A DNA stretch of 36,142 nucleotides from Tannerellaceae bacterium (GTDB lineage Bacteria > Bacteroidota > Bacteroidia > Bacteroidales > Tannerellaceae): positions 1 through 36,142 of the forward strand of contig JAITGS010000137.1 in the NCBI GenBank assembly GCA_031280435.1, written 5' to 3'. Within the stretch, counting starts at the first letter, position 1. Each line of letters opens with the position of its first letter. This document shows, in pieces, positions 25,100 through 34,235 of this stretch. The position numbers were made by a program, and so were the translations under genes. Below the pieces are notes generated by a model that did no database searches, had not been told where the DNA came from, and saw only the letters and a list, made by a program, of their open reading frames with translations.

Positions 25100-26413
25100 T
25101 CATTTAACCGTTTCCAGATAATGATCCCGTAACATCATAAGCTCCTTTACCTTCTCCGGATATTGAGAGGATAAGTCGGATTGCTCCGTATGATCTGTTT
25201 TTATATTAGTTAAAAAGAATTCGCCGTCCAATACCTTCCGATAGTCGTTCTCTTTTATATCTACCGGATTGGCAATTAACTTCCAGTCACCGCTTCTCAC
25301 GGCCCATTGTTTTCCGTAATCGAAATGCAACTCCTTATGCCGGGTTTCCCGATTATGAAGGATTACAGGCAGCAAGCTCTGGCCGTCAACATCCATATTC
25401 TCATCCGATAGCCCGCACAGCTCTACAATTGTAGGGAACCAGTCAACATTCATAGCCAACTGCTCTCTACTCTCACCTTCCGGTAATTTTCCGGGCCAGC
25501 TTATAATGGCGGGCACACGTATACCTCCTTCAAATAGAGAAAATTTTGCAGCTCTGTATGGCCCACAGTATCCTCCGCCACCGAAAGTGCGAACCTCCAT
25601 GCTATGTCCGTTATCCGACTGAAAAATGAGTATTGTATTTTTATCGAGCCCTTCGGCAGCCAGGAAGCCATGCAATTCGCCCAAATAGTCGTCGAACGTA
25701 GAAAGGAAAGCTGCGTACATACGTCTCGGATTTGGTAGACCGGCATAATATTCAAGCCACTTCTCAGAAGGTTGCAGAGGATAGTGAGGCATGTTTACTG
25801 CCCAATAAACAAAGAAAGGCTTATGCTTGTTATCTGTGATAAAGCTTTTCATCTCATGCATACTTTCTTCGCAGAAGAAACGGCCCGGGCGGAAGATCTC
25901 CCGTTCATTTCTCCACAAGTCGTGCATATTCGGTCCATTCCAATAAAAGAAGTGCGAATAGTTATCCACACATCCTCCTCTGAAGCCCCAGAAATAATCA
26001 AACCCCTGTACGTTCGGCCCATTTTCTATGGCACTACCTAAATGCCATTTGCCGATTAAGGCTGTGCTGTATCCATTAGCCTTCAGGCGTTCTGCAATTG
26101 TTTCTTTTGCCAGTGGCAGCCCATCTGTTCCGACATTGTTAATTACTCCTGCTCGTTTGGCAAACTGCCCGGTCAACAAACATGCTCTCGAAACGGAACT
26201 GACGGGTGCGGCATAAAACTGAGAGAAGCGTACTCCCTGCGCCGCAAGTTTGTCCATATTTGGAGTATAGAGGTCTGGAGCTCCATAAGCTCCCATATCC
26301 AGTGTTCCCTGGTCGTCTGTATAAATAACAATAACATTCGGTTTGGAAGTTTGAGCGATAAGATAAGGAGCCGTCAGTAATCCTCCGGTTATCCAGATTA
26401 AGTGCTTTTGCAT
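25100..26413 (-). CDS. Serine-type sulfatase with a variant signature
   Basis: This 437-residue exported sulfatase has a signal peptide ending near LIAQ (residue 21). Metal ligands are in YTDDQGTLDMGAYG, and IGKWHLGSA and FQSDNGHSM follow. The signature reads S72-S-V74-S-R-A-C-L-L-T-G: the third position, usually Pro or Ala, is Val. S72 is the expected formylglycine site. It lies 101 bp after susD on the same strand, so it is probably the enzyme encoded closest to the uptake pair. Its base composition is more AT-rich than that of the other two sulfatases, which hints at a different origin. Confidence 0.93.
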   Translation of the reverse strand: MQKHLIWITGGLLTAPYLIAQTSKPNVIVIYTDDQGTLDMGAYGAPDLYTPNMDKLAAQGVRFSQFYAAPVSSVSRACLLTGQFAKRAGVINNVGTDGLPLAKETIAERLKANGYSTALIGKWHLGSAIENGPNVQGFDYFWGFRGGCVDNYSHFFYWNGPNMHDLWRNEREIFRPGRFFCEESMHEMKSFITDNKHKPFFVYWAVNMPHYPLQPSEKWLEYYAGLPNPRRMYAAFLSTFDDYLGELHGFLAAEGLDKNTILIFQSDNGHSMEVRTFGGGGYCGPYRAAKFSLFEGGIRVPAIISWPGKLPEGESREQLAMNVDWFPTIVELCGLSDENMDVDGQSLLPVILHNRETRHKELHFDYGKQWAVRSGDWKLIANPVDIKENDYRKVLDGEFFLTNIKTDHTEQSDLSSQYPEKVKELMMLRDHYLETVK

Positions 26414-26456
26414 ATTGCTTATAGTCTTAAATAAAAGTTTAACGATATATATTTAA

Positions 26457-26502
26457 ACATGGAGACGATGAAGGTACAAAGTAGCCTTATCGCTCTCCAT
26501 GT
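26457..26502 (-). promoter_or_regulatory. Strong hairpin between susD and the sulfatase gene
   Basis: acatggaga (26457-26465) pairs with tctccatgt (26494-26502), extended inward by cgat/atcg and aagg/cctt with single-base bulges. It lies just past the susD stop. The following T-rich stretch is not a clean run, so it may be a partial terminator or an mRNA 3'-end stabiliser that gives SusC/D excess over the sulfatase. Confidence 0.55.
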
Positions 26503-26514
26503 GTTTTCTATGAT

Positions 26515-28062
26515 TTAATCCCAATTAGGATTCTGAACCAGACTCGGATTCTGAACAATTTGATTATTGGGAATAGGCCACAAATAATCCCTGTTCGGGT
26601 TGAATTTACGGATAACAATTTCTACACCGTTAGCGTTGTGCATAGCTCCGTTGTTTTCCTTCTCAATAGTTTTCCATCTTAAAACGTCATAGTAGTACAA
26701 ACCTTCCAAGGCAAGTTCTATCCTTCGTTCCAAGCGAATAGCTTCCCGCATTTGTTCTTTTGTCAGGCCTCCGGGTATTTCAGGCATATTCACTCCGGCA
26801 CGCGCACGTACCTGATTGATTGCATTATATACTGAATTGTCTGGCCCATTAGCTTCATTTTGCGCCTCTGCGTAAGTCAGAAGGATTTCCGCATAGCGTA
26901 TCAAAATATAGTTAAAAGCCGAACGTTCAACCAATGGTATAGTGGTATTATCAGTATATGAGGTATATTTTTTCTGTCCGAACCCGGTAGTAACCACCTC
27001 AGCCTGGGTTATAGGCTTACCATTGTACGGATAACCTATGCAAGTTATGCTGTAAAGAAGCCGCGGATCTCTGTTCTCATATGGATGTTCCTTATCAAAC
27101 AACGGAGATTCGTCAATTGATTTACCATCAATCATCTGATATGTATCGACCAATTCCTTCAAAGGAGCCGGGCGGTTCAGCCTAAAGATAGCCTGGTCAT
27201 AACCGGTTTGAAAATCAGGTAAGGAGGATTCAATATTAAAGATGACTTCCACATGATGTTTATGCGATTCCATAAACATGTGGCGATAGTCATCAAACAG
27301 ATCATAGACTTTCAGGTCCAAGACACTTTTCGCTGTTGCAGCCGCTTCGTTCCATTTTTCATTATACAGCAACATACGTGCTTTCAGCGCCAATGCAGCC
27401 CCTTTGGTTGCCCTGCCCAGATCGGAGCCTGAATAAGAAAGCGGCAAAACATCTGCAGCCTCTGTAAGATCTTTAATGATCTGGTTCAGCACAGCATCTT
27501 TTGTGTCGCGCGGAAGAGAGGCATGCTTCTCGGCATTGGGAGTTTCCAGAATCAAGGGTACGCCCCCGTAATGGTTGACCAGATAGGAGTAATAGAAAGC
27601 ACGTAAAAACTTGGCTTCCCCGGTCATGCGAGTTTTCGTATTTTCATCCATTCGGACATTAGCGATATTGTCGAGAAACGTATTTGTCCGACCAATGCCT
27701 TTGTAACAATTACTCCAAAGTGACACTATCAAAGCAGTAGTCGACATGTGTTCCCCTTTGCCGATAGCATGTGTGCCGTTAGCTTCATTATAAGGCATTG
27801 CATTCGAAGTAATCATATCAAATTCGAATGTATAGCTGTCTCGCCAAGGATGTAGCGCCCTATAACAACCGCTTAAACCGGCGCTTGCATGTTCTTCTGT
27901 TTTCCAGAATGTATCTGCCGAATATTTATCGGCAGGGTCTACATCCAGCCAACTGTCGCATCCAGCCAGGAGCAGTATGCCTAAAAACAGTGTAATAACG
28001 TATTTAGCCTGGATGAGATATTGAAGGAAAATGCGCAATTGTGATTGAATAATTCTTTTCAT
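26515..28062 (-). CDS. SusD/RagB-family outer-membrane glycan-binding lipoprotein
   Basis: This 515-residue protein has a lipobox (LLLAGC, Cys at about residue 35) after a long hydrophobic leader, and SusD family features: DSWLDVDPADKYSADTFWKTEEHA, TPR-like helices in the middle (EAKFLRAFYYSYLVNHYGGVPL), and the C-terminal YAEILLTYAEAQNEAN, RARAGV and LERRIELALEGLYYYDVLRWKT. It caps the SusC pore and binds the glycan at the cell surface. It starts 11 bp after the susC stop. The specific ligand is unknown, but the neighbours suggest a sulfated glycan. Confidence 0.96.
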   Translation of the reverse strand: MKRIIQSQLRIFLQYLIQAKYVITLFLGILLLAGCDSWLDVDPADKYSADTFWKTEEHASAGLSGCYRALHPWRDSYTFEFDMITSNAMPYNEANGTHAIGKGEHMSTTALIVSLWSNCYKGIGRTNTFLDNIANVRMDENTKTRMTGEAKFLRAFYYSYLVNHYGGVPLILETPNAEKHASLPRDTKDAVLNQIIKDLTEAADVLPLSYSGSDLGRATKGAALALKARMLLYNEKWNEAAATAKSVLDLKVYDLFDDYRHMFMESHKHHVEVIFNIESSLPDFQTGYDQAIFRLNRPAPLKELVDTYQMIDGKSIDESPLFDKEHPYENRDPRLLYSITCIGYPYNGKPITQAEVVTTGFGQKKYTSYTDNTTIPLVERSAFNYILIRYAEILLTYAEAQNEANGPDNSVYNAINQVRARAGVNMPEIPGGLTKEQMREAIRLERRIELALEGLYYYDVLRWKTIEKENNGAMHNANGVEIVIRKFNPNRDYLWPIPNNQIVQNPSLVQNPNWD

Positions 28063-28073
28063 GATTGAGTCGC

Positions 28074-31000
28074 TTAAAATGTAACGTTAATGCCTCCGGT
28101 AAATGTTTTGACCGAAGGGAATGCGTAGAATGTATCTCCTTTAAGATTCTTTTCCGGATCAAATTCTTTCATCGGAGAAAAAGTGAACAGATTCTGTCCG
28201 TTTACGAAGAACTTCAAATTTCGGAAGGTAGTTTTCTTCAAGAGATGATTGGGGAGACTATAAGTCAACTGGATGTTTTTAAGCCTTAAATAAGAAGCAT
28301 CTCTCAGCCAGAAATCATTTACACGGAAATTTTCATTCAGTGCACCTTCATAGGTCGTCAGAATAGGCAAGGTTGCACTTGTTCCTCTTTCCGGTGTCCA
28401 GGCATCCGTTAGCCATCTTTCAGGTAATCCGCAGCCGAACCATAAAGGAGTCGCTCCGATTCGGTCTCCATAGGTGTACACGTTGGTAACTCCCTGGAAA
28501 AAAGTTGTCAGATCGAAGTTCTTATAGGACAAATTAAGGCCAAAGCTATATGTGAATTCCGGAATCACTCCGCCCAGGATCTGTCTGTCGCTTTCGGTAA
28601 TCTTGCCGTCTTTATTCGTATCCTCAAACTTGAGATAACCGGGCTTGGTGGCTGATGTCTGGAACGGGCTGTTATCTATTTCTTCCTGCGATTGGAAAAT
28701 ACCGATGGCATGCAGCATATAATACGAGTCGATGGGATAACCCTCTTCCAGTATATGCCTACCGTCGATAATCGTTTGATCCTTCAGGTCTACAATCTTA
28801 TTTTTCACATACGTAAGATTGCCATAAACCTCATATCGAAAATCATTAATCTTGTCTCTATACTTTAGTCCAAGCTCGTAACCACGGTTGTTTACCGTAC
28901 CGATATTTCGTATAGGCCCGGCCAATGAACCCACTTGCTGCGGAAGCACGACTTCACGGAGAATGTTGGAAGTGCGTTTGTTGAAGAGTTCAAAGGTGAA
29001 ATCAAATTTACCCTTCAGCACCACCGCATCAAGCCCTATGTTTGTCATAGTTGTAGTTTCCCAGGTAATGTTAGGATCGTTGTATGCCGTTACGGCAGCT
29101 CCGGAACTCACCGAACCGTTGAACGGATAATTTTCTCCAAGACTGATAAGATCCACGTAACGGAACATGTCTATACGCTCATTTCCTAACTGCCCCCAGG
29201 AAGCCCGGACTTTAAGGTTATCCAATCCGTTTATATTTTTCATGAATGCCTCTTCGCTAAGGCGCCATCCTGCAGAGAACGATGGGAATAATCCCCAGCG
29301 ATTTCCTTTGGCAAAGCGCGATGAACCGTCATATCTGAAATTGACCTCTACTAAATAGCGTTCATTGAAATTATAATTGGCGCGTCCGAAATATGACATC
29401 AGTATATTTTTCTGTGATGTGCCTCCTACTGTCGGATTACTTGATCCGGCTGCAAGTTCGTGCAATTCATTTCCAAGATAGCCTTCTCGCTGCCCATAGA
29501 AATTTGAAGTGACAAAGTCTTCATAACTGTAGCCAACCAATAATTTCACATCATGCGTGTCTTGAAACAATTTATTCCATGTCAAGGTATTGAACAGAGT
29601 TTTATTCATATCATTATCATCTGTTTTCCGAGTATGGCGTGTATTAACGCCATCATAAACAACCCGTACGGGAGCCTGCGTCTTTACCTGATATTCATAA
29701 ATATCGGGGGCAAAACGGGACGTCAGCATATCGTGCTTCGTTATTCCGATATTTAGATTATAAACAATATCAAACGGCAGTTCATATACTGCATGCAGAT
29801 TGGTTAGAATACGCATCCTTTTTTGCTGATTTTCACCTTCGTCGGCAAGAGCGAGAGGATGTCGGTAGATATTGTGCCCGGGCGTACGGATAAACGTATC
29901 GGCATAGCGGCCATCTTCCAGGTAGGTGGGATGAAATGCCTGAGCCTTATATGTCATTTCCACCAGATTGGCAACTCCGGCCACAGGCTGACTGACTATT
30001 CTGTAAAGGCCATGAATGTTGATGCCGACCCTTAAACGGCTATTCATCTGTGCAGAAGAAGTCATTCCTATTGTATACTTCTCAGCATCCGTACCACGCA
30101 GCACCCCGTCTTGCGTACCGTAGCCTACCGACAATGAATAGTTATACTTGTCGCTGCCACCGGAGAAACGCAGATTATGCTCCATCATAAACGCATCGTT
30201 GAACATTATATCGAGCCAATTGTTCGTAGGATACATGTACGGGTCCTTTTTCATTCCCTCTCTATACTCCTCTATGGTCGCCTGCGGATAATCTACCACT
30301 AATTTTCCTTCATTAATCTGCGCCTGGTTTCTCATCTCCATAAAGAGAACCGGGTCGTAAACAAAATTGGGCAGATAGGTCGCCTGTTGAAAGCCGAAAA
30401 AGTTATTGTAATCTACCCTGAAGTCATCCTTTTTACCCTTTTTGGTTGTTACAAGGATAACGCCATTAGCTGCTCTTGAGCCGTAAATAGCCGCAGATGC
30501 CGCATCTTTCAATACGGTAATATTTTCTATATCATTAGGGTTAATGGCATTCAATTCATATTCAATCCCATCAACAAGTATCAAAGGATTGTTATTGTTT
30601 AATGTTCCCTGGCCACGAATCCGTATTGTGGCGCCATCAGCGCCGGGTTGGCCTCCGGCTTGATTGACATACACTCCCTGTATGCCTTGCAGCGCTTGAG
30701 TAGCCTGTGTAATCGGACGGTTTTCAAGCTCTCCGGCATTCATGGTAGAGAGGGCTCCCGTCAGGTTGACCTTCTTTTGGGTTCCGTACCCAACTACCAC
30801 CACTTCGTTCAATAGCTGAGAATCTTCCCGAAGGCTAATTGAAAGATTGCTGCTATTGTTTACCTGCACTTCCAACGACACATAACCTATATAGGATACC
30901 TGGAGGATGGCGCCGGACCGGACGCTCAGCGTGAACTTGCCGTCGATGTCGGTTACGGCTCCGTTCGTAGTGCCTTTCTCAAGCACGTTGGCGCCTATTA

Positions 31001-31439
31001 TGGGCTCGCCGTGGGGGTCGGTCACTGTGCCCGAAAGCCTGCGGAGCGGATCTTGCTGAGGAAGGCTCGTCGGACGGCGAGGAGACAGTATCACCTGCCG
31101 ATCGACTATCCTGTAATCAACGTGCAGCTCCCCGAACAAATCCTCGAGGGCTTCTTTTATCTTGCCGGCCCTGAACGTCAGGCTCACGGTGCGGCGGGTG
31201 TCGAGTGTGTGCTCGGCGAAAAGGAAGGTGTAGCCCGTTTCCTTTTCTATCCTTTCGAGCGCGTCGCGAACCGGAACGTTCTTCAGCTCAATGTTGCTTT
31301 CCTGCGACTGCGCGTAGCCGTTCGCTGCATATACCTGCACTATTAATGCGAACGACAGAATAATTATAAGTCTCATAATACGTATAATGCTAATAAATGT
31401 ACGGGTCTTGAGCCCGTTGGTTAACCTCGGTAAATTCAT
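28074..31439 (-). CDS. SusC/RagA-family TonB-dependent transporter with N-terminal STN domain
   Basis: This 1121-residue outer-membrane transporter begins with a signal (an internal Met at residue 22 is a plausible alternative start, 31376). It has an STN domain at about 48-125, a carboxypeptidase-regulatory-like domain at about 138-215 (SGTVTDPHGEPIIGANV), then the plug starting NEVVVVGYGTQKK, and a beta-barrel ending GGINVTF. The STN domain is the hallmark of transporters that signal through a FecR anti-sigma factor, encoded 74 bp upstream on the same strand. With SusD it imports the glycan. Confidence 0.97.
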   Translation of the reverse strand: MNLPRLTNGLKTRTFISIIRIMRLIIILSFALIVQVYAANGYAQSQESNIELKNVPVRDALERIEKETGYTFLFAEHTLDTRRTVSLTFRAGKIKEALEDLFGELHVDYRIVDRQVILSPRRPTSLPQQDPLRRLSGTVTDPHGEPIIGANVLEKGTTNGAVTDIDGKFTLSVRSGAILQVSYIGYVSLEVQVNNSSNLSISLREDSQLLNEVVVVGYGTQKKVNLTGALSTMNAGELENRPITQATQALQGIQGVYVNQAGGQPGADGATIRIRGQGTLNNNNPLILVDGIEYELNAINPNDIENITVLKDAASAAIYGSRAANGVILVTTKKGKKDDFRVDYNNFFGFQQATYLPNFVYDPVLFMEMRNQAQINEGKLVVDYPQATIEEYREGMKKDPYMYPTNNWLDIMFNDAFMMEHNLRFSGGSDKYNYSLSVGYGTQDGVLRGTDAEKYTIGMTSSAQMNSRLRVGINIHGLYRIVSQPVAGVANLVEMTYKAQAFHPTYLEDGRYADTFIRTPGHNIYRHPLALADEGENQQKRMRILTNLHAVYELPFDIVYNLNIGITKHDMLTSRFAPDIYEYQVKTQAPVRVVYDGVNTRHTRKTDDNDMNKTLFNTLTWNKLFQDTHDVKLLVGYSYEDFVTSNFYGQREGYLGNELHELAAGSSNPTVGGTSQKNILMSYFGRANYNFNERYLVEVNFRYDGSSRFAKGNRWGLFPSFSAGWRLSEEAFMKNINGLDNLKVRASWGQLGNERIDMFRYVDLISLGENYPFNGSVSSGAAVTAYNDPNITWETTTMTNIGLDAVVLKGKFDFTFELFNKRTSNILREVVLPQQVGSLAGPIRNIGTVNNRGYELGLKYRDKINDFRYEVYGNLTYVKNKIVDLKDQTIIDGRHILEEGYPIDSYYMLHAIGIFQSQEEIDNSPFQTSATKPGYLKFEDTNKDGKITESDRQILGGVIPEFTYSFGLNLSYKNFDLTTFFQGVTNVYTYGDRIGATPLWFGCGLPERWLTDAWTPERGTSATLPILTTYEGALNENFRVNDFWLRDASYLRLKNIQLTYSLPNHLLKKTTFRNLKFFVNGQNLFTFSPMKEFDPEKNLKGDTFYAFPSVKTFTGGINVTF

Positions 31440-31513
31440 ATTTTAATTAGAGATTTATTTGACAATTGCCCCGCGGAGGGGGATTTCTAACTCATGTGCC
31501 GGATTGCTTCCTT

Positions 31514-32479
31514 TTACCTGCCGATCTGCCTTGCTACGTCCACCTCCTTCCTGGCTCTAATAAGTATTTTGCGTCTGGCGAACGAATAGTCGTCGAGCTG
31601 ACGCGGCTCGGAGTACGACCAGTCTATTGGCGCGGCCAACTTCATGTAGTCGAGTATCTGCGTGACCGATTCGGTTGTGAACGAGGCCCAGAACCTGTGC
31701 CGCAGCAGGTCGGCGGATGCGAACTCTATGTCGACGTTATACTTTTTCGATAGCTTCCCGGCCACCTCCTCCATGCCTGCGTCGCGGAATATCAGTCGCC
31801 CGTCCTTCCATGCGGTTTTCTCCCAGGCATTGATGCTTCTCGAAACCAACTTGCGGCTTCTCAGATCCACCGTGGCCATCCGGTTGGGATGAAGCCTCAG
31901 CGAGCGGTTGCCGAGAGATACGTCGATGGAGCCGCTCTCCAGCGTTGCCTCCACGCTCATCTCCGTTTCGCCGGAGCTCACGTTGAAGCGGGTGCCGTGG
32001 GCCGAAACGCGAACGTCCTTGCCGACGGCCACGGTGAAGGGATGCCGGCTGTCGGCCTCCACTGCAAAGTAGGCCTCGCCCTCGAGCTCAACAAGTCGCT
32101 CGGCGCTGCTGAAGCGAGCCGGATAGCGCAGGCTGCTCCCGGTGTTCAGCCACACCTGCGTGCCGTCGGGCAGCGAGATTTGTGAAACCAATCCGGGCGC
32201 CGACTTTACCGTATAGTACGGAACATTTTCCGCAATCTCACGGCTCTGCTTCACATACAGCCATCCCAGCACCGACGTTCCGATCAGAAGCGGCAACAAA
32301 AGCATGGCGGCAATCCGTTGCGAATACATCAGGGCCTGCCCTCGCCATTCCGTGCGCGAGATGCGTTGCGCCGTTTTGCGGTAGGCCTCACCGGTGTCGC
32401 AGGCCTCATATTCGGCAATCTTGCGGTATATAGCCTCAGCCTCGCCAAGCTGTTCCTTTATCTTTTCATGTTCTTCCAT
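31514..32479 (-). CDS. FecR-family anti-sigma factor
   Basis: This 321-residue inner-membrane regulator has a cytoplasmic N-terminus of about 55 residues, one membrane segment at about 57-77 (AAMLLLPLLIGTSVLGWLYV), and a periplasmic FecR domain at about 95-200 (YYTVKSAPGLVSQISLPDGTQVWLNTGSSL, VELEGEAYFAVE, FTVAVGKDVRVSAHGTRFNV). A DUF4974-like C-terminal domain follows at about 245-315. It should receive a signal from the STN domain of SusC and release its ECF sigma factor. The likely partner is encoded divergently at 33584, over 1 kb away, instead of just upstream in the same operon. Confidence 0.95.
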   Translation of the reverse strand: MEEHEKIKEQLGEAEAIYRKIAEYEACDTGEAYRKTAQRISRTEWRGQALMYSQRIAAMLLLPLLIGTSVLGWLYVKQSREIAENVPYYTVKSAPGLVSQISLPDGTQVWLNTGSSLRYPARFSSAERLVELEGEAYFAVEADSRHPFTVAVGKDVRVSAHGTRFNVSSGETEMSVEATLESGSIDVSLGNRSLRLHPNRMATVDLRSRKLVSRSINAWEKTAWKDGRLIFRDAGMEEVAGKLSKKYNVDIEFASADLLRHRFWASFTTESVTQILDYMKLAAPIDWSYSEPRQLDDYSFARRKILIRARKEVDVARQIGR

Positions 32480-32650
32480 GCTTAATCTTTTTTATAGTAT
32501 AACACATGAAAGCGGGAAATGCGACAGCCCGACGCAGATTTTTTTTTGAGCGGCATCGTTCATTACAAATCCGGGGAAATCGACGGCTCAACAATGTTGA
32601 CAGCTCGATAGACCGGCCCGGAGAAGGGTGTGAACATGTTCAAAAAGTAG

Positions 32651-32896
32651 AGGATGTGTCAAAAGGCGATTCAGCCTGCCCAAATAGGTCATTCCCGCGA
32701 AGGCGGGAATCTCCGATCGATAGTTGGGACGAATGTATAAGCCCTTTGTGTCTAAGGATTATGCAAGCGTAACCGTTTTTCGATCGGAGATTGACTGCGT
32801 CGATTCTGACAAGCTTAAAAGCTTGTGAGAGAATTCCCGCCTTCGCGGGAATGACCTGCTTTGCGAGCGCAACCTCCTTTTTGACACATTCATCCT
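32651..32896. repeat. MITE-like element with ATTCCC-N8-GGGAAT cores
   Basis: Imperfect terminal inverted repeats of about 60 bp face each other. Outer arms are aggatgtgtcaaaa and its degenerate complement ending cattcatcct. Each arm ends in ATTCCC-N8-GGGAAT (first copy GCGAAGGC in the centre, second its reverse complement). Inner arms tctccgatcga/tcgatcggaga continue the symmetry, and an 8-bp hairpin acaagctt/aagcttgt lies between. Translation gives VIPAKAGI and SRLRGND, peptides well known from spurious annotations over this widespread repeat class. There is no transposase. Confidence 0.8.
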
Positions 32897-33099
32897 CCCG
32901 CTTTTTTAATCGAATCCAATTTGCATGAATTCCTTTTGAACCCCATATTTTGAACACGACCTGTTTTTCGAGCGGAAATTTTTTTTGCACCTCCCTCCTC
33001 AATTAGCGCCATGCATATTATAACTGTTTAATGGTTTATGAAGAATTAGGCAACCTCTGAAAAAAAATATCGGCTATGTAGTTCCGCAGGGTCGTCCAA

Positions 33100-33350
33100 A
33101 ACCTGGAAAGCTTCCCGCCGAGCGAAAGCAGACTTTTCAGTTTCTGGAAAGCTTCCCGCCGAACGAAAGCAAACTTTCCAGTTTCTGGAAAGCTTCCCGC
33201 CGAACGAAAGCAGACTTGCCAGAAACTGGAAAGTTTCCCGCCGAACGAAAGCAAGCTTGCCAGAAACTGGAAAGTTTCCCGCCGAACGAAAGCAAACTTT
33301 CCAGTTTTTGGAAAGCTTCCCGCCGAACGAAAGCAAACTTTCCAGTTTTT
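33100..33350. repeat. 41-bp tandem array, six units
   Basis: cccgccg anchors lie at 33114, 33155, 33196, 33237, 33278 and 33319, exactly 41 bp apart. Each unit has gcttcccgccgaacgaaagc and a hairpin core ccag-ttt-ctgg flanked by aaa/ttt. In two units the core is ccag-aaa-ctgg, the inverse of the other copies. The array is between fecR and the divergent ECF sigma gene. Confidence 0.96.
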
Positions 33351-33435
33351 GGACGGCCATCAAATTTGCCGCCTAAGCTGCGTTTGTATCTGGATTTGTC
33401 CTGTGATATTTCACCGGAGAAGTGTATAGGCCATA

Positions 33436-33466
33436 TTTTTTTATCCGGGTTCATCACCTACATTTG
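33436..33466 (+). promoter_or_regulatory. Possible promoter of the ECF-anSME operon
   Basis: TACATTTG (33459-33466) fits TAnnTTTG; TTTT lies 19 bp upstream (33436-33439), one base off TTTG. The start would be near 33472, giving a leader of about 110 nt. Confidence 0.4.
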
Positions 33467-33477
33467 CATTATAAATT

Positions 33478-33511
33478 ATTGTCACTTTAAAGGGTCATTT
33501 AATGTGACAAT
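33478..33511 (+). promoter_or_regulatory. 34-bp dyad upstream of the ECF sigma gene
   Basis: ATTGTCAC (33478-33485) and GTGACAAT (33504-33511) are perfect inverted arms. They extend inward to 14 bp per arm with one mismatch around a 6-bp centre. It lies just past the predicted start site and 72 bp before the ATG, so it could be an operator or a 5'-UTR hairpin. Confidence 0.55.
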
Positions 33512-33583
33512 CCACAAATCCCCACAAATATGCAGCGTAGCCAATGCTTTTCTTAATTTATCCAGACAAAATAAATCCGCATA

Positions 33584-34153
33584 ATGATGGATGCTGAGCT
33601 CGATGCGCTTTTACTGAATATTTCCGTTAACGACGACCGAAGTGCCTATCAAAGGCTCTTCGAGTGCAGCTACGCGCCCTTGTGCCTCTTTGCCGGACGC
33701 TTCGTGAGCGACCGCGCCGCAAGGGAGGACATAGTGCAGGATGTACTTTTCGCCCTCTGGACACTACGCAAAAAGCTCAGCCTGCCAATGTCGGCCAAAA
33801 GCTATCTGACAACTGCCGTGAAAAACCATTGCCTCAATTATCTACGCAAGCAGGGCTATCACGACGAATATCTCAAAGACAGGCTTGCCGAGGAGCAATA
33901 CGCTGCACCCGATGACTTTTACAACCTTCGCGAACTCTACGAGCTTTTGAACCGGGCGCTCGAAAAACTCCCCGAAGAGTACAGGCTGGCCTTCCTCCTG
34001 AGCCGCTTCAAAGGCCGAAGCACCACGGAGATTGCCGAAATGATGAAGGTCTCGGTGAGAACTGTTGAGCGCTATCGCGAGCGGGCTCTCAACATTCTCC
34101 GCGAGGAACTCAAAGACTATCTTCCGCTGCTGCTCTGCCTCCTGTGCCGATGA
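33584..34153 (+). CDS. FecI-like ECF RNA polymerase sigma factor
   Basis: This 189-residue sigma factor has region 2 (AYQRLFECSYAPLCLFAGRFV, then REDIVQDVLFALW), a helix-rich linker, and a region 4 helix-turn-helix (STTEIAEMMKVSVRTVERYRERALNIL). It is of the FecI type that pairs with FecR and STN-domain SusC proteins. The gene diverges from fecR and is followed after 82 bp by the anSME gene on the same strand. I infer that it controls the SusC/D-sulfatase genes. Confidence 0.93.
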   Translation: MMDAELDALLLNISVNDDRSAYQRLFECSYAPLCLFAGRFVSDRAAREDIVQDVLFALWTLRKKLSLPMSAKSYLTTAVKNHCLNYLRKQGYHDEYLKDRLAEEQYAAPDDFYNLRELYELLNRALEKLPEEYRLAFLLSRFKGRSTTEIAEMMKVSVRTVERYRERALNILREELKDYLPLLLCLLCR

Positions 34154-34235
34154 GAGGCGGGCGGAGCTTGGCGGCAAGCTTTTTTGGCTATATTTGGCCG
34201 GTATTGATTCAAACTCATATTAAATAATTATCAAC

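Noticed and set aside
32640..33002. 120-codon frame containing VIPAKAGI and SRLRGND
   Set aside because: These peptides come from a widespread palindromic repeat and are known from spurious annotations.
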